A stretch of 64,000 bases of DNA, from NCBI GenBank assembly GCA_934457235.1, contig CAKSHT010000001.1:1-64000 (forward strand). The letters run 5' to 3'. The notes beneath the pieces are model-generated. The model did not search any database, was not told the origin of the DNA, and saw only the letters and a program-made list of their open reading frames with translations. How positions within the stretch are numbered: the first letter of the stretch is position 1; the number at the start of each line of letters is the position of its first letter. This DNA comes from an uncultured Oscillospiraceae bacterium (GTDB taxonomy: Bacteria; Bacillota; Clostridia; Oscillospirales; Ruminococcaceae). The position numbers were made by a program, and so were the translations under genes. Positions 63,377-64,000 of the stretch are shown here, piece by piece.

Positions 63377-63785
63377 CGAGCTGTTCCGACAGCTGAGCGT
63401 TATCGAGCGCGAGTGCTTCGGCGGAAGCTGGACGGAAGAAACGCTGCTCGCCGAGCTTAACAATCCGCTGAATATCCTGTGCACCGCCGACCGCGGCGGG
63501 AAACTTGCGGGATTTGCACTCGGCAGGGTCGCGGCGGACGAGGGCGAGCTGTTCCAGATAGCGGTGCTTCCGGGATTCCGCCGCCAGGGAGCTGCGAAGC
63601 GCCTGCTGGAGCAGCTGCACCGGGAGATGCAGGAGCGCGGAGCAGTCGCGTGCTTCCTGGAGGTACGCAGCCGGAACGCCGGAGCGATAGCGCTGTACGA
63701 AAGCTCCGGATACGAATACATCGCCACCCGCAGGGATTACTATCCGGACGACGACGCGGCGATTTATAGGATTTCTCTGGCGTAA
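63363..63785 (+). CDS. rimI: RimI-like ribosomal protein alanine acetyltransferase
   Basis: The product is 140 residues. ERECFGGSWTEETLLAEL at the start, IAVLPGFRRQGAAKRLLEQL with the acetyl-CoA Q/RxxGxG/A loop, and EVRSRNAGAIALYESSGY match the RimI group, which acetylates N-termini of S18 and other proteins. The start lies within the end of polA. It is convergent with coaX. Confidence 0.9.
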   Translation: MKPTDELFRQLSVIERECFGGSWTEETLLAELNNPLNILCTADRGGKLAGFALGRVAADEGELFQIAVLPGFRRQGAAKRLLEQLHREMQERGAVACFLEVRSRNAGAIALYESSGYEYIATRRDYYPDDDAAIYRISLA

Positions 63786-63817
63786 TTGATGGAGGAGCGT
63801 CGCGTAACACCATAAAC

Positions 63818-63848
63818 AAAAATTGCTGTCGTTTCCGGCAGCAATTTT
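63818..63848. terminator. shared terminator between rimI and coaX
   Basis: An AAAATTGCTG/CAGCAATTTT stem, with flanking A and T runs, lies between convergent genes and can stop both. Confidence 0.9.
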
Positions 63849-63869
63849 GTGTATTGTAAGGTTAGTTAT

Positions 63870-64000
63870 TTACTTAGTGTTCTTGTTCCAGATGAGCATT
63901 AACCCCTTGAGGAGCAGATCGTCATCATAGATTATCTCGTGGCGGCACAGCGGGATAACCACCTGCGCCAGCCCTCCGGTCGCAACGACCGTCGTCTTTT
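63870..64000 (-). CDS. coaX: type III pantothenate kinase, C-terminal end only
   Basis: The last 43 codons are visible on the minus strand; the gene runs off the right edge. KTTVVATGGLAQVVIPLCRH matches the conserved late VxATGG(L/H)A segment of CoaX, and the end DDLLLKGLMLIWNKN matches the family C-terminus. CoaX phosphorylates pantothenate in coenzyme A synthesis. The assignment rests on this short piece. Confidence 0.85.
   Translation of the reverse strand, partial: KTTVVATGGLAQVVIPLCRHEIIYDDDLLLKGLMLIWNKNTK

Overview
The window reads as a chromosome segment of an anaerobic, low-to-mid G+C Firmicute, most likely a gut Clostridium-class organism of the Ruminococcaceae/Oscillospiraceae kind (inference). 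Supporting signs are strong AGGAGG-type ribosome binding sites, sigma-A promoters with 17-base spacers before most operons, a CIRCE-controlled htpG, pyruvate phosphate dikinase, Rnf-type membrane subunits, S-component transporters (ThiT, QueT) and a GH51 arabinofuranosidase under an AraC-type regulator. It is dominated by housekeeping genes on both strands. No phage, transposase, integron or CRISPR array is visible.

Layout. 1-2.25 kb: 3' part of a repeat-rich membrane protein with a zinc ribbon. 2.25-2.7 kb: a block of hairpin repeats. 2.7-8.9 kb: rhodanese-TtcA fusion, flavin reductase behind a MerR-type promoter, ThiT, GDSL hydrolase, zinc peptidase, QueT behind a preQ1-like leader, AraC regulator. 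9-12.5 kb: GH51 arabinofuranosidase, a small Cys-rich protein, a membrane protein, a phosphoesterase. 12.5-17.3 kb: more hairpin repeats, htpG, a lipoprotein, a small membrane protein and an orphan promoter-terminator unit that may be a small RNA. 17.3-18.8 kb: DUF4956-VTC pair. 19.1-22.7 kb: rpmH-rnpA-yidD-yidC-khpB without dnaA or mnmE. 22.8-30.7 kb: an AT-rich foreign-looking membrane gene, ppdK, DUF58-transglutaminase, an rRNA methyltransferase. 30.8-34.2 kb: lipoprotein, pgi, P-loop protein, rpmF. 34.3-41.9 kb: der-plsY-GNAT-gpsA followed by an Abi_2/HEPN gene, a TerB_N-like gene and a second GNAT gene. 42-49 kb: tandem hairpin repeats, tRNA-Leu(UAG), a CDF transporter, pyrG, ppk1. 49-53.8 kb: yajC, a putative glycosidase, and rpe-rnfD-rnfE-rnfA. 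54-64 kb: guaB, an ECF sigma/anti-sigma pair, nadE, a Gx transporter, polA, rimI and the 3' end of coaX.

The most unusual content is not protein coding. Short intergenic elements recur as a modular set. Family 1 (about 130 bp, 2 copies) and family 2 (about 188 bp, 3 copies) share inverted ends (GTCGAAAAAG / CTTTTTCGAC), carry internal stems whose sequence changes between copies while pairing is preserved, and lie at or next to intrinsic terminators. Two family 2 copies are bracketed by two identical copies of a whole terminator-like hairpin of 23 or 28 bp, and that hairpin differs between loci. This resembles the mosaic logic of enterobacterial BIMEs, but I do not recognise the sequences. Related hairpin arrays lie near 42.0-42.3 kb and 48.6-48.8 kb.

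Sequences were read by eye. Family names rest on motif recognition, and no search or folding program was run.
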